From Bin80 sp965219915 (GTDB lineage: Bacteria; Bacteroidota; Rhodothermia; Rhodothermales; Bin80), in contig OZ244794.1 in assembly GCA_965219915.1 (NCBI GenBank), positions 1,426,001-1,490,000 on the forward strand: DNA of 64,000 bases, given 5' to 3'. Under the pieces are notes generated by a model. The model ran no database searches, was not told where the DNA came from, and was given only the letters and a program-made list of their open reading frames with translations. Positions 16,947-25,363 of the stretch are shown here, in pieces. The first letter of the stretch is position 1, and every line of letters starts with the position of its first letter. The position numbers were made by a program, and so were the translations under genes.

Positions 16947-17282
16947 ATGACCGAGGACAAGTTTACAAAACTCTACTACTCAATTGGGGAAGTAGCAAAA
17001 CTCGTTGGAGTAGAGACGCATGTCTTGCGTTATTGGGAAAATGAATTTCCCCAGCTCAACCCCAGAAAGAATAATGCTGGTCGACGAACATACACGAGAA
17101 AGGACCTGGAGGCAGCATATAGGATTTACGAACTTCTTCGCGTCGACAAGTACACATTGGCTGGCGCTAGACAGATCTTGGAGAGCGAAGCAGATGCGGA
17201 ACCTGTTCAGCGTAGCACAAAACGGGAGGAACTGCTGAACTTGCGCTCATTCTTGGAGAACATCAGGCAGCAGTTAGCGTAG
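16947..17282 (+). CDS. MerR-family transcriptional regulator
   Basis: A short (111-residue) MerR-type protein. The winged-helix DNA-binding domain covers ~10-80: YYSIGEVAKLVGVETHVLRYWENEFPQLNPRKN, then GRRTYTRKDLEAAYRIYELL, with the canonical 'IGEVA..lgv....LRYWE..fp.l.p....gyR.Y' pattern. A short helix at ~95-111 could be the dimerisation coil. There is no effector domain, so it resembles the minimal MerR proteins common in Bacteroidota. The start is ATG 16947. The gene ends 10 nt before tRNA-Pro and may be cotranscribed with it. The target is unknown. Confidence 0.9.
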   Translation: MTEDKFTKLYYSIGEVAKLVGVETHVLRYWENEFPQLNPRKNNAGRRTYTRKDLEAAYRIYELLRVDKYTLAGARQILESEADAEPVQRSTKREELLNLRSFLENIRQQLA

Positions 17283-17292
17283 TTGCTGGTTC

Positions 17293-17366
17293 CGGGACGT
17301 AGCGCAGCCAGGTAGCGCACTTCAATGGGGTTGAAGGGGTCGCGAGTTCGAATCTCGCCGTCCCGA
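17293..17366 (+). tRNA. tRNA-Pro (anticodon GGG)
   Basis: A complete cloverleaf can be folded. The acceptor stem CGGGACG (17293-17299) pairs with CGTCCCG (17359-17365). The anticodon arm is CTTCA-ATGGGGT-TGAAG with GGG at the anticodon, and the T arm contains GTTCGAATC. The discriminator is A at 17366, and CCA is not encoded. Confidence 0.95.
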
Positions 17367-17685
17367 CGGGGTTGAGTAGCACATCGAATAGCTCTACGCT
17401 GGCCACCGTGTGGGCTCAAAACTTTCCTTTGCGGGCTTGTTCTGCTGGGATGAGGACGGAACTGTCTGGGATGGATAACTGCCCGGACTCATCCCCTTTT
17501 TATGGCAAAGACCCTGTCTCTCCCACAGTAGCGTCATTCAAGAGTTTCAGCTGCCAGTTAACGCCATTGCGTGGACATCATTCATCGAATGGTTCAGTCG
17601 AGCAGAATATGACCATATCGTCTTGGATTCTGGGCAAATTTTCTTATTTTGCTGCATCGTTTGAGGCGTATAATGCGCCGGATCA
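17367..17685. other. Spacer after tRNA-Pro
   Basis: An open frame (17372-17710) exists but has no domain-like composition and runs into the next gene's start, so I do not call it. No attachment-site duplication of the tRNA 3' end was seen. Confidence 0.4.
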
Positions 17686-18129
17686 ATGGTTACCAATCCG
17701 AAAGAAATAGACGCAAGCAAACTTGAGGAGGCTAGGTGCCGATACGCACGTGATCTCCTGACCCTTAGAAAGCAGCAAGGGGTATCGTTAGAAACCGTTT
17801 ACGTTGAGACGCGCATCCCTAAATCAGTTCTGATAGACTACGAAACCAGCGGCTTGTATTATCACGAGAGCTTTCATGAAGTCTACTTACGCAGTCTGAC
17901 TAAGGCATATGCCCTGGCTGTGGGATTGGATGTTGACCGGATTTTGTCGGCACTCGAACGAGCAATGGACGGGAGTTACACTGGTGGGCTAATGTCTGCT
18001 CACGATCCTGAAGAAGAGGAACCAGCTGAGCCAGAAAACGAGTCGCCGGAGCAGGATTCAGCCAGTATGAGTGAACCCAAAAGCGGAGCATCGTCTCCTA
18101 AACAGGAGGGCAGTACGGAGGGTACGTGA
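17686..18129 (+). CDS. RodZ-like helix-turn-helix protein
   Basis: A 147-residue cytoplasmic protein. Residues ~18-85 (YARDLLTLRKQQGVSLETVYVETRIPKSVLIDYETSGLYY...FHEVYLRSLTKAYALAVGLD) match the N-terminal HTH_25 domain of RodZ/YmdC, which binds MreB in cell-shape control. The usual transmembrane helix and periplasmic domain are missing. Instead the protein ends in an acidic, Ser/Glu/Pro-rich tail (EEEEPAEPENESPEQ). The last ~130 nt overlap the convergent ROK gene on the opposite strand. It could act as a small DNA-binding regulator or a soluble MreB partner; the sequence does not decide. Confidence 0.75.
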   Translation: MVTNPKEIDASKLEEARCRYARDLLTLRKQQGVSLETVYVETRIPKSVLIDYETSGLYYHESFHEVYLRSLTKAYALAVGLDVDRILSALERAMDGSYTGGLMSAHDPEEEEPAEPENESPEQDSASMSEPKSGASSPKQEGSTEGT

Positions 18130-18947
18130 GGAACCGACTTCGCCAGGGTCTGGCGTACGCGTTCGGCGATCTCCGGTCTAGCTAGCCCAATACTTCCGCC
18201 TAGGATCACAGTTTCTGGATCAAGGACACAGACCAGTGCAACGATAGCCTGTGCCAGGTGGTCACTAGCTTTTTTGATCAACGCTGCTGCCTCAACGTTT
18301 CCGGCATCAGCTGCCTGAAACACTTCAAGTGCGCTCGTTGTGCTTGGGAGAGTGCCCTTAATTTTGGCCCATTGGGCAGCTAAACCAATGCCGCCCGCCA
18401 GTTGCTCTAAACATCCGCTTGGCTGCCAATCTTGGTCAAGATACTCAGGGGAGGGAATCATATTGCCAATCTCCCCGGCGCAAAAATTTGCCCCTCGAAG
18501 GATTTTGCCGTCAATGATTATGCCGACAGCTACTCCCGTACTCACGGTCACGTAGACAACCGGGGACATTTCGGTGGACACACTCAGCCGAGCCTCCGCT
18601 ATGGCAGCTGCGTTTACGTCATTCTCTACAGCAACAGGTACTTGAAACCTTCTTTCAAGCTCGGCGACCAGGGGAACGCTGATCCAGTTATTCAGATTGG
18701 CTGCCTCGATTACCACGCCAGACCGCGTATCCGTCATGCCCGGAGCTACGCAGCCAACGGCACATAATGTCTCTTTAGCCCCCAGCTTGTCACGAATTAT
18801 GTCCTCGACAACGTCGAGCACCGCATCAGGACCTTCCTGCGGAGTCGCGACCGATGTCTTGCGGTAAATTTCATGCGGCTTACCCCTACGTGCCAGCGCA
18901 CAGCGCGTCCGTGTTCCGCCAATGTCAATTCCAGCAATAAATGCCAT
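18000..18947 (-). CDS. ROK-family sugar kinase (glucokinase-like)
   Basis: A 315-residue ROK-family protein. The N-terminal phosphate-binding motif is FIAGIDIGGTRTRCALA (residues ~4-20). The sugar-binding region contains VENDVNAAAIAEA. The ATP-site stretches are VYVTVSTGVAVGIIIDGKILRG and LAQAIVALVCVLDPETVILGGSI. The usual ROK zinc site CxCGxxGC is not intact: the sequence reads WQPSGCLEQLAGG, keeping only the last Cys. Family members phosphorylate glucose, N-acetylhexosamines and similar sugars, or act as repressors; with no HTH domain here a kinase is more likely. The natural fold ends near LLGSLILAE, and a 19-residue Ser/Gly tail overlaps the convergent RodZ-like gene. It lies 7 nt downstream of the DUF1080 gene and is probably cotranscribed. 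Confidence 0.88.
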   Translation of the reverse strand: MAFIAGIDIGGTRTRCALARRGKPHEIYRKTSVATPQEGPDAVLDVVEDIIRDKLGAKETLCAVGCVAPGMTDTRSGVVIEAANLNNWISVPLVAELERRFQVPVAVENDVNAAAIAEARLSVSTEMSPVVYVTVSTGVAVGIIIDGKILRGANFCAGEIGNMIPSPEYLDQDWQPSGCLEQLAGGIGLAAQWAKIKGTLPSTTSALEVFQAADAGNVEAAALIKKASDHLAQAIVALVCVLDPETVILGGSIGLARPEIAERVRQTLAKSVPHVPSVLPSCLGDDAPLLGSLILAESCSGDSFSGSAGSSSSGS

Positions 18948-18954
18948 TCAGAGG

Positions 18955-19722
18955 CTACATATCTGCTTCCAAGTCGCGAAGCCAGATATTGCGAAAGCGT
19001 GTAGGTTCGTTATGATCCTGTAAGAAGAGCGGCAATGCGTCCTCGTGGGCCCGGTATGGGGGACGGGATCGATGCCCGCTAGGTCCAGTCAGGATCACGT
19101 TGTCCTGAACGAGTACACCGTTATGAAAAACTGTGATTCTTGCCGGATTCTTCAGTGTACCATCCTCCTCAAAGTGGGGTCTTCTAAAGATGATATCGTA
19201 GGACTGCCATTCCAGGGGTGGACGGCTGGCGTTCACAAGCGGGGGATACTGCCCATACAACGATGCCGCCTGTCCATCGGGATAGGTCTGATTTTCGAAC
19301 GAATTAAGCACTTGCACCTCATAGGTGCTCATAAGATATACACCACTATTGCCACTATCCTGTCCTGTCCCACTATTGGGTGTAGCCCATTCAATATGAA
19401 GCTGCACATCGCCGAACGAATGTTTGGTTTGGATAATTCCGGTACCGGGGTTCACCTCCATGTAACCATCACGTAAATGCCATTTAACCGCATCACCGTT
19501 TGCATGCATCCACTCGTCAAAGTGTGTACCGTCAAACAGCACAATTGCGTCTGATGGTGGTGGTGCGGATGTCAGCTCTCCGGGAGTAACAACTACCGGT
19601 TGAGGGCGATCAAGATCGTGAACCTCCCATTCATCAAGGGATGGGACAGCGGGTGTTTGCGCTGTGGTCTGAGAGTGAGTAAACAACAAGGCTGCTGCGA
19701 GAAATATCAAAAGCTTTTGCAT
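18955..19722 (-). CDS. DUF1080 protein (3-keto-disaccharide hydrolase-like)
   Basis: A 255-residue exported protein with a signal peptide at ~1-22 (LIFLAAALLFTHSQTTAQ). Residues ~55-250 are one DUF1080 (3-keto-disaccharide hydrolase) domain with a concanavalin-like fold: AIVLFDGTHFDEWMH, WHLRDGYMEVNPGTGIIQTK, FGDVQLHIEWATP, NSGVYLMSTYEVQVLNSF, EWQSYDIIFRRP, ARITVFHNGVLVQDN, and the closing FLQDHNEPTRFRNIWLRDL. Characterised relatives cleave glycosides that have been oxidised to 3-keto sugars. It sits 14 nt downstream of the large cytochrome gene and upstream of the ROK kinase, facing a divergent set with a GMC oxidoreductase, which suits that role. Confidence 0.9.
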   Translation of the reverse strand: MQKLLIFLAAALLFTHSQTTAQTPAVPSLDEWEVHDLDRPQPVVVTPGELTSAPPPSDAIVLFDGTHFDEWMHANGDAVKWHLRDGYMEVNPGTGIIQTKHSFGDVQLHIEWATPNSGTGQDSGNSGVYLMSTYEVQVLNSFENQTYPDGQAASLYGQYPPLVNASRPPLEWQSYDIIFRRPHFEEDGTLKNPARITVFHNGVLVQDNVILTGPSGHRSRPPYRAHEDALPLFLQDHNEPTRFRNIWLRDLEADM

Positions 19723-19736
19723 TGGGGGTGGAAAGA

Positions 19737-22673
19737 TTATTTTTGGGGGAGCTCCTGCCTTAGAAAGCTAAGCAAATCGCGCAAATCATTGGGTTCAAGA
19801 GCCATGTTTAGGCCCGGTGGCATAAACGAACCGGGCATTGCAGTCAATTCCTTAACATCCCGTCGTGGAATTACGACCGTTTCAGTGAGGGATCTCATTG
19901 TAATTGCAGAAGAGGTTTCTGACGCAATGATTCCCTCGATTATTGAACCGTTGGTCCGCGTCAATCGCCAAGATTCGTAACCGCTGGCAATACTCTGGCT
20001 TGGATTTTGAAGTTCGGCCAGCAGGACATGACGTGGCCAATGCTGTACGGTAGCCAAATTCGGTCCAATAGCCCCTGCACCTACATCACCTGCCATATGA
20101 CACTGTGCACACAGGTTCTCAAACAGTTCCTGTCCGTGATCATTGTTACCGGGACCACTAGGAATGTCTAGTTCGCCGGGAGCAGAATCCTCTATTTTGA
20201 GGATAGCTCGAGCACGGCTTCGGACGGGCTCTTCTGTATCGCGCATCAAACGGACGCGTTGGTACCACGTGATTTCTTCGGTTAGAATGACACCCTCTTC
20301 TAATGCAGCAACTAACAGATTCGCACGATCCTGGGTGGAAAATTGATCCAGTGCACGATTGCGGGAGCGTGGCCATAGATTAGGCCAGGATTGCAGCAAT
20401 AGCTGTGCAGGCCCAGTACCTGATTGGGCTCCTAAGGCTTCCACAGAGGCGAGTTGGACTTCTACGGGATAGGAGGAGTCAAGTAGCGCCGGCAGGATTC
20501 CGATATTATTGGGCATAAGCGACAGAATACGCACAGCCCGCACTCGTGCATCCACTGTTTGGTTGATATCAGTTGCTATAAGCTGTGCTTGTTCGAGGAT
20601 TTCTGGCTCGGGGAGAATCACTGCTTCAAGCAACGCTACAGCAGCATTACCCAGTTCATCATCGGGCGACAAGGCCAATTCTACTAGGCGCTCGGACAGT
20701 TCTCGTGAGATCGCAATTCTATTCTCACGTTGCTGCAAGCCGTCTGCGGCCCCCGCCAGACGCGCACCCAGCGCGGGTCCCTCATTGGTAAGGGCAGGGA
20801 CCAGTCCATTTGTTCTGGCGAGGATACGTGCTAGGCGCAGGACAAAGCGGTCAATGACATGCTCTGGAGCTGTGAGTTCGTGCAATACCGTCTGCATGAG
20901 ACCATGAGTAGACACATCAAGTGCCAGGAGTGCCGCCGTTTGAAACCATTCGCTTTCAATATTCTGCGCAAGCAGTCTAAGTTTAGCAGCATCAGAGCCA
21001 GGCACGAACCCAAGGGTATTCAGTAGCTGATATCGAACACGAACATTGGTGTCCTCGGTCATGGCTAGCAGGTTCTGGCCAAGTTCAGAGCTCTCGGACA
21101 GGACCAGCTCTGTCAGCCGTATAGCATTCTCGCGCACACCTGGGTGGGGATCATCCAATGCCGATGTAATTTGGCTGGGTGTGAGTGCGCCCAAGCCATT
21201 CAATGTCCAAAGAGCGTGAAGCCGCCCCAAGGCAGACGTGCTGGACGCGGCCATTTTCGAGAGAGGGGCTACTGCATCCTGACGATTTCGGCTAACCAGA
21301 ATGCGCTGTGCATTGCGGCGCCACCAGATATTATCAGAGGCTAATCTGTCGACTAGTTCGTCAACGGTGGCATTGGCAAGGCTAAGCTTCCCATGCCAGT
21401 TGAGCTCGGCGGTTTCCTCGGGTACAATACGATAGATGCGTCCGCGTTCGGTCCCTTGGTGCAGGTCACCGGTGGCCGCCAGGCTATCGTCCATCCACTC
21501 CGGATGCTCAATGATCTCCCTGTAGTAATCAACAACATATACTGCTCCATCGGGGCCAATAGTGAAATTAACCGGACGAAACCAACTGTCCGTAGATGCA
21601 ATAAACTCACGCTTCTCTAGTACGCGCTCACTCCTAAAAACCGGTCCATCAGGAACTACTCGGTCAATATGTACAAGGTTGTGAACAGGCTCCGCAACCA
21701 GGGTGATGCTGCTATCAAACGGTGCGGGCAACAGACCTCCAAGCTGCCAGGTCAGCGCACACGCAGAAGTAAATACTCCACGATCAGTTAGTAACTGATG
21801 CATAGGATCGATGGTTATGGGATATACTTCAGCAGCATCACCATGATCGGATGTTCTGTGAATAGTCGTTTGGATTGGTAGCTCGGGACGTCGTTCCAAG
21901 TACTGCGAAGCAAGCGCCTCCACTAAGTGGTGCTGGCTATTATTCACCAAAAAATGTCTTCCCCAAGCATCAAAGGTGTGTCCGAATTGTGAGCGTCCAC
22001 CAAGAAGCTCAAGCTCATATGTATCCGGTCGGAAACGTACGTTCCTGTCGGCAGCATTACGTGGCAGGCGGTCCCCCTCCGGGTTGTCGGGAAAGTACAC
22101 CTGTTCTCCTTGATCACCAAACGGATCCGCATATCTTTCGGTCCACCAAATCGTACTGTTATTGGCTACATAAATCCAATTGGTCAGTCCATAGATCGGA
22201 GAGTTTGCGTTGTGCTGCGGGTTTGAGAGTGCAAATCCGGTTAAGACTACGATATGGCTGTCTGCCCGCGAATCCCCATCGTTATCCGGGAGATAAAAAA
22301 TATCAGGTGGATCGGTTACTAGGACGCCATCCTTCCAGCGCATAATACCGGTCGGCAGTCTGAGTCCGTCAGCGAAGACTGTTGCAGAATCAGGCCGACC
22401 ATCCTGGTCTGTATCGTGCAGGATTTTAATCCGCCCTGATCCACCAATGTCCAGGGGATACCCGGGCATTTCTGCGACCCAGATTCGACCATATTCATCG
22501 ATATCCATGGCGACAGGGTCGGCCACCAGGGGTTCTGACGCGACGAGGTCTACACGCATGCCATCGGGCACTTTAATGGTTTTCAGTGCTTCTTGCGGCT
22601 CAAAGGGTGGACCGTCTGCAGGAACTGTATCAGACCATAATGGAAGGAAAATCAAGAGCCAAAGGGCACGCAT
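19737..22673 (-). CDS. Large PVC-type c-type cytochrome / membrane-bound dehydrogenase-like protein
   Basis: A 978-residue exported protein with a signal peptide at ~1-19. Residues ~30-420 form a glucose/sorbosone-dehydrogenase-like beta-propeller (GMRVDLVASEPLVADPVAMDIDEYGRIWVAEMPGYP, DGAVYVVDYYREIIEHPEWM), as in PVC-type membrane-bound dehydrogenases. Residues ~430-800 are HEAT-like helical repeats. A C-terminal haem-binding domain carries Cys855-Ala-Gln-Cys858-His859, with SFMPPGLN supplying a likely distal Met. Known relatives are periplasmic and thought to pass electrons from sugar or alcohol oxidation to the respiratory chain. It heads the minus-strand operon with DUF1080 and ROK, divergent from the GMC dehydrogenase, and is a candidate electron acceptor for it. 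Confidence 0.9.
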   Translation of the reverse strand: MRALWLLIFLPLWSDTVPADGPPFEPQEALKTIKVPDGMRVDLVASEPLVADPVAMDIDEYGRIWVAEMPGYPLDIGGSGRIKILHDTDQDGRPDSATVFADGLRLPTGIMRWKDGVLVTDPPDIFYLPDNDGDSRADSHIVVLTGFALSNPQHNANSPIYGLTNWIYVANNSTIWWTERYADPFGDQGEQVYFPDNPEGDRLPRNAADRNVRFRPDTYELELLGGRSQFGHTFDAWGRHFLVNNSQHHLVEALASQYLERRPELPIQTTIHRTSDHGDAAEVYPITIDPMHQLLTDRGVFTSACALTWQLGGLLPAPFDSSITLVAEPVHNLVHIDRVVPDGPVFRSERVLEKREFIASTDSWFRPVNFTIGPDGAVYVVDYYREIIEHPEWMDDSLAATGDLHQGTERGRIYRIVPEETAELNWHGKLSLANATVDELVDRLASDNIWWRRNAQRILVSRNRQDAVAPLSKMAASSTSALGRLHALWTLNGLGALTPSQITSALDDPHPGVRENAIRLTELVLSESSELGQNLLAMTEDTNVRVRYQLLNTLGFVPGSDAAKLRLLAQNIESEWFQTAALLALDVSTHGLMQTVLHELTAPEHVIDRFVLRLARILARTNGLVPALTNEGPALGARLAGAADGLQQRENRIAISRELSERLVELALSPDDELGNAAVALLEAVILPEPEILEQAQLIATDINQTVDARVRAVRILSLMPNNIGILPALLDSSYPVEVQLASVEALGAQSGTGPAQLLLQSWPNLWPRSRNRALDQFSTQDRANLLVAALEEGVILTEEITWYQRVRLMRDTEEPVRSRARAILKIEDSAPGELDIPSGPGNNDHGQELFENLCAQCHMAGDVGAGAIGPNLATVQHWPRHVLLAELQNPSQSIASGYESWRLTRTNGSIIEGIIASETSSAITMRSLTETVVIPRRDVKELTAMPGSFMPPGLNMALEPNDLRDLLSFLRQELPQK

Positions 22674-23031
22674 CCGGTAGTAACGCCTATCCAGTAAACA
22701 TTGGGTTCTACCACGATTTGGATGGAATGATTAATTTTGATTGAACCACAATTAGCATTCTCACGCAGGGAGCCGTTATTGAATTAATGATGCGGTATAC
22801 GTTGGAACTCAGTTCGTCGGGCAAAAGGTTTGGGGGATCATTATCGGTGCAGAGTGCCAACAGGCTACGTTTGGACGGAAAATGTGTCGCTTCCGGCATT
22901 GAGGCACCTGGACGACATGAAGTGCGCCTTCGGCCACTTCACCGATCCACGGAATAACCCAACTTCTCGCTCAGGTATATCATTCCTTTCTTAACTTATG
23001 CACCATTCTTGGTCAGTTACTTAGGTAGGCT
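22674..23031. promoter_or_regulatory. Divergent promoter region between the cytochrome and GMC operons
   Basis: This 358-nt region separates the two sugar-oxidation gene sets. No regulator binding site can be named with confidence, and no copy of the shared surface-gene element is present. The string GGTTCTACCAC near 22705 also occurs at about 15010, but the significance is unclear. Confidence 0.3.
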
Positions 23032-24756
23032 ATGAATCACAAATCTGTCAATGTGGCTCGCTCTCAGGAGGTGCAGGATGCGATTGTAGTTGGGTCCGGT
23101 ATCAGTGGAGGGTTTGCTGCAAAAGAGCTTACTGAGGGTGGACTTAATGTACTCCTGTTAGAGCGCGGGCACGATCTGAAGCATGGGTCGGGGTATATTA
23201 CTGAACACCTGAATAGCTGGGAGTTTCCTGCGCGCAACAGTAAAGGTTCACGCAGACATCGTGAGCGGTACGCCATCCAATCACGCACGTATGCATTTGG
23301 TGAGCATACTGAACATTTTTTTATAGATGACAGCGAAAACCCTTATGTGGAAGCCGATCCATTTACCTGGATCAGGGCGGATGTAGTCGGAGGGCGGTCA
23401 CTGCTGTGGGCCCGCCAGTGCTACCGCTGGAGTGCAATGGATTTTGAGGCGAATGCACGAGACGGCACCGGTATAGATTGGCCCATTCGGTATGAGGATA
23501 TTGCACCTTGGTATGATCATGTGGAGCGGTTCGCTGGCATCACAGGTCAACTGGAAGGTCTTGCACAATGTCCAGATGGGGTTTTTCTGCCCCCTATGGC
23601 ACTCAATTGGGGCGAAGAACGTGTCCGCGAAGCAATAGCCGCGCACTTTGATGATAGATTACTGACGATAGGACGGGCGGCGGTTCTCACGCAGCCGCAT
23701 AATGGACGCGCGGCCTGCCACTATTGTGAATCATGCTATAGGGGATGCTCGGCCGGTGCGTACTTTAGTAGCCATAGTGCTACGCTGCCCGCTGCGTTTG
23801 CCACGGGCAGACTGACATTGCAACCGGAAAGTATTGTACACAGCGTGATCTATGACGAAGCCAGAGGCAAGGCGACCGGTGTTCGGTACATAGATCGTAC
23901 TTCAGGAGACGTGCGCGAGGCTTACGCCCGTGTCATCTTTCTTTGTGCTTCTGCACTGGGTACTACCCAGATCATGCTGAATTCGCAATCCTCACGGTTT
24001 CCCCAAGGCCTCTCCAACGAAAGTGGTGTGTTGGGGCACTACCTCATGGATCACCACATGGAGGTTGGTGCTCGAGGAGAGCTACCGGGAGGCGAAGACA
24101 GGTACTTCCAAGGCATCCGTCCCAATGGCATTTATATACCTCGTTTCCGGAATCTGCCCGGAGCAACGCAGCGCAGTGACTATTTGCGTGGTTTCGGGTA
24201 TCAGGGAGAAGCAACACGGAGTTCCTGGGATCGTCCGGTTTCGGGATTTGGAGCTTCACTCAAGTCAACGTTGAGACGACCAGGACCCTGGGTGATGGGG
24301 CTGGAAGGATTCGGAGAGGCATTGCCACGGTACGAAAATTATGTAACCCTGGATGAATCAGCCAAAGATGCATGGGGTATTCCCGTTCTTCGTTTCCATT
24401 GCAAATTCGGCGAGAACGTACTATCCATGCGCGAAGACATGAAGCAGTCAGCCGCAGAAATGCTGGACGCCGCGGGGGCAAAGAACATAGAGACGTATGA
24501 CAATTATACGGGGGATGGTCTGGGGGCTGAGCCTGGTCTGGCAATCCACGAAATGGGAACCGCCCGGATGGGCCGGGATCCAAAGACCAGTATACTGAAT
24601 GCACATAACCAGTGCCACGCTGTCCCGAATGTCTTTGTGACTGATGGGGCATGTATGACTTCTTCTGCATGTCAGAATCCGTCAATCACATACATGGCCC
24701 TGACAGCAAGGGCAGCAAATTACGCAATTGAGGAACTAAAGCGAATGAATCTTTGA
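23032..24756 (+). CDS. GMC-family FAD-dependent oxidoreductase (glucoside/gluconate dehydrogenase large-subunit type)
   Basis: A 574-residue flavoprotein. The FAD-binding Rossmann motif is DAIVVGSGISGGFAAKELTEGGLNVLLLERG at ~15-46. Later motifs are VGGRSLLWARQCYRWSAMDF, a cysteine cluster (CHYCESCYRGCSAGAY, ~225-245), and the C-terminal GMC domain with the signature EMGTARMGRDPKTSILNAHNQCH...VTDGACMTSSACQNPSITYMALTARAA. There is no signal peptide, yet the next gene encodes a Tat-signalled small subunit, so the pair is probably exported folded together, as in fructose and gluconate dehydrogenases. The cysteine-rich segment recalls the Fe-S or haem-linked variants of FAD glucose/glucoside 3-dehydrogenases. 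Substrate is inferred from the neighbourhood. The stop overlaps the next start by one base (TGATG). Confidence 0.92.
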   Translation: MNHKSVNVARSQEVQDAIVVGSGISGGFAAKELTEGGLNVLLLERGHDLKHGSGYITEHLNSWEFPARNSKGSRRHRERYAIQSRTYAFGEHTEHFFIDDSENPYVEADPFTWIRADVVGGRSLLWARQCYRWSAMDFEANARDGTGIDWPIRYEDIAPWYDHVERFAGITGQLEGLAQCPDGVFLPPMALNWGEERVREAIAAHFDDRLLTIGRAAVLTQPHNGRAACHYCESCYRGCSAGAYFSSHSATLPAAFATGRLTLQPESIVHSVIYDEARGKATGVRYIDRTSGDVREAYARVIFLCASALGTTQIMLNSQSSRFPQGLSNESGVLGHYLMDHHMEVGARGELPGGEDRYFQGIRPNGIYIPRFRNLPGATQRSDYLRGFGYQGEATRSSWDRPVSGFGASLKSTLRRPGPWVMGLEGFGEALPRYENYVTLDESAKDAWGIPVLRFHCKFGENVLSMREDMKQSAAEMLDAAGAKNIETYDNYTGDGLGAEPGLAIHEMGTARMGRDPKTSILNAHNQCHAVPNVFVTDGACMTSSACQNPSITYMALTARAANYAIEELKRMNL

Positions 24757-25334
24757 TGGACCGAAGGACTGCCTTACATCGAATTGGTATACTGATGGGA
24801 GGGACGCTTTCAGCGTCCACGATCGCTGGGGTCTTAGGAGGATGCACCAGTGGGAGCGGGACAGGGGATATGCCCTTCAAGGCTCGCACCCTGACACAGG
24901 GACGAGATGAGCTCGTTGCGACGCTCTCCGAATTGATTATTCCCGAAACGGATACACCAGGTGCACGAGCAGCTCTGGTGCATGAGTTTATTGACAACAT
25001 GCTTACCGATTGGTATGACGAGCCCGAAGTTGAGGAATTTCTGGAGGGATTGACAGATGTAGAACGACGTGCTCAGGAAAGGGGAGAGCAGTCGTTTATA
25101 GAATTGGAAATGGGTGTACAGGTTGAAATTCTAACACAAATGGAGGCAGAAGCAGAGGCGTGGAGCGGAGATGGAGCAACAGAAACCCCACCGTTCTTTC
25201 GGACCATAAAATCGTTGACGCTCTTTGGATATTATACGTCTGAAGTAGGAGCAACACAGGAATTGCGTGTGAATCCTATGGGAATCTACAGAGCAGATAT
25301 TCCGTTCGATGAAATCGGCCGTGCATGGGCCTGA
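24756..25334 (+). CDS. Gluconate 2-dehydrogenase subunit 3-type small subunit, Tat lipoprotein
   Basis: A 192-residue protein; ATG 24756 is chosen over the TTG at 24753. The N-terminus MDRRTALHRIGILMGGTLSASTIAGVLGGC has a twin-arginine-like motif and a lipobox (LGGC). The remainder matches the gluconate 2-dehydrogenase subunit 3 family: ELIIPETDTPGARAALVHEFIDNML, then an acidic middle, and a closing FFRTIKSLTLFGYYTSEVGATQELR. In characterised systems this subunit escorts the FAD subunit through the Tat pore and helps maturation. The coding region overlaps the upstream GMC gene by one base, which implies tight coupling. The family call is well supported; the substrate is not. Confidence 0.88.
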   Translation: MDRRTALHRIGILMGGTLSASTIAGVLGGCTSGSGTGDMPFKARTLTQGRDELVATLSELIIPETDTPGARAALVHEFIDNMLTDWYDEPEVEEFLEGLTDVERRAQERGEQSFIELEMGVQVEILTQMEAEAEAWSGDGATETPPFFRTIKSLTLFGYYTSEVGATQELRVNPMGIYRADIPFDEIGRAWA

Positions 25335-25363
25335 ATCAGTATATTCTCTCTGGATCATCAAAA

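Noticed and set aside
17293..17366. tRNA-Pro as an integration site for a genomic island
   Set aside because: No integrase gene and no duplicated tRNA 3' end were seen nearby.
17372..17710. 112-codon frame after tRNA-Pro
   Set aside because: No signal, domain or codon-use character; it overlaps the RodZ-like start in another frame.
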